Under the pieces are notes generated by a model that made no database searches, was not told the origin of the DNA, and saw only the letters and a list, made by a program, of their open reading frames with translations. From the NCBI GenBank assembly GCA_963780545.1, contig CAWACK010000008.1, forward strand, positions 463,298 to 527,297: a stretch of 64,000 nt of DNA. The letters run 5' to 3'. The stretch's first letter is position 1. Each line of letters begins with the position of its first letter. The DNA is from UBA8941 sp963780545. GTDB taxonomy: Archaea; Thermoproteota; Bathyarchaeia; TCS64. The translations under genes and the position numbers were made by a program. Positions 63,831 to 64,000 of this stretch are shown one piece after another.

Positions 63831-64000
63831 ATGTAGTGGCAACTGATAAAATAAATCATTCACTGGCAGTTTTTTTTTGCAAATAAATCTGGATTGGATT
63901 TTCTTCAAATCTATTTTTTCCCCAGATTTTCCATAGGAAATAAATAATCATAAAAATTTTGGTTGATTTTTACATAAAAAATGTGCATAGGAAAGAAAAA

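Overview
The window is a scaffold built from three unrelated sources. Positions 1 to about 58,445 are archaeal. A short bacterial piece spans about 58,446-59,092. From about 59,093 to 64,000 the DNA comes from a microbial eukaryote. The archaeal assignment rests on TBP, aIF2-beta, eL38, MBF1, archaeal NAC, an Lsm protein, archaeosine TGT, a beta-CASP RNase and AK6. eL38 is typical of TACK and Asgard lineages. Together with F420/H4MPT chemistry (Mtd, Fae, an LLM flavin-type oxidoreductase), Fhs-FolD and 2-oxoacid:ferredoxin oxidoreductase, it points to a Bathyarchaeia-like anaerobe. That lineage call is an inference.

Archaeal layout: 1-6.5 kb holds a partial molybdopterin oxidoreductase, endonuclease III, an SDR, TBP, a gamma-carbonic-anhydrase-like protein, a Lin0512-family protein, a zinc ribbon and an M28 peptidase. 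6.5-11.1 kb is a DUF47 protein with an ABC importer made of one fused permease and two ATPases. 11.3-24.2 kb concerns amino and 2-oxo acids: ATP-grasp ligase, aminotransferase, OCD/mu-crystallin, Asp/Glu racemase family, arginase family, the KorDABG operon, Nudix and HyuAB. 24.5-33.6 kb has HypC, a heterodimeric ABC exporter, pyrophosphatase, a class V aminotransferase and a P2-type ATPase. 33.7-47.1 kb is an information-processing block that also carries Mtd and Fhs-FolD. 47.4-57.1 kb has Fe-ADH, an LLM oxidoreductase, a PRTase, HypA with its partner ATPase, an FmdE-like protein, homoserine dehydrogenase, a pyruvate-aldolase/Fae fusion and tRNA-Ser(CGA). A wHTH/PD-(D/E)XK-like gene follows the tRNA and decays into the first junction.

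Together the archaeal genes suggest ferredoxin-based 2-oxoacid oxidation and one-carbon transfer on both H4MPT and H4F. NiFe-enzyme maturation genes imply a hydrogenase encoded elsewhere. The most interesting biological item is the direct fusion of a DapA-superfamily aldolase lacking the DHDPS-specific arginine to a formaldehyde-activating enzyme, directly downstream of homoserine dehydrogenase. This looks like a formaldehyde-channelling enzyme.

The eukaryotic tail carries an XPB/ERCC3 helicase gene (minus strand, cut at the junction) and a MORN-repeat gene. I reconstruct the MORN gene as eight exons separated by seven introns of 41-49 nt, three of them with GC-AG borders.

Single-base frameshifts interrupt at least six archaeal genes and several eukaryotic exons. 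Several fall in homopolymers, so sequencing indels are more likely than true pseudogenes.
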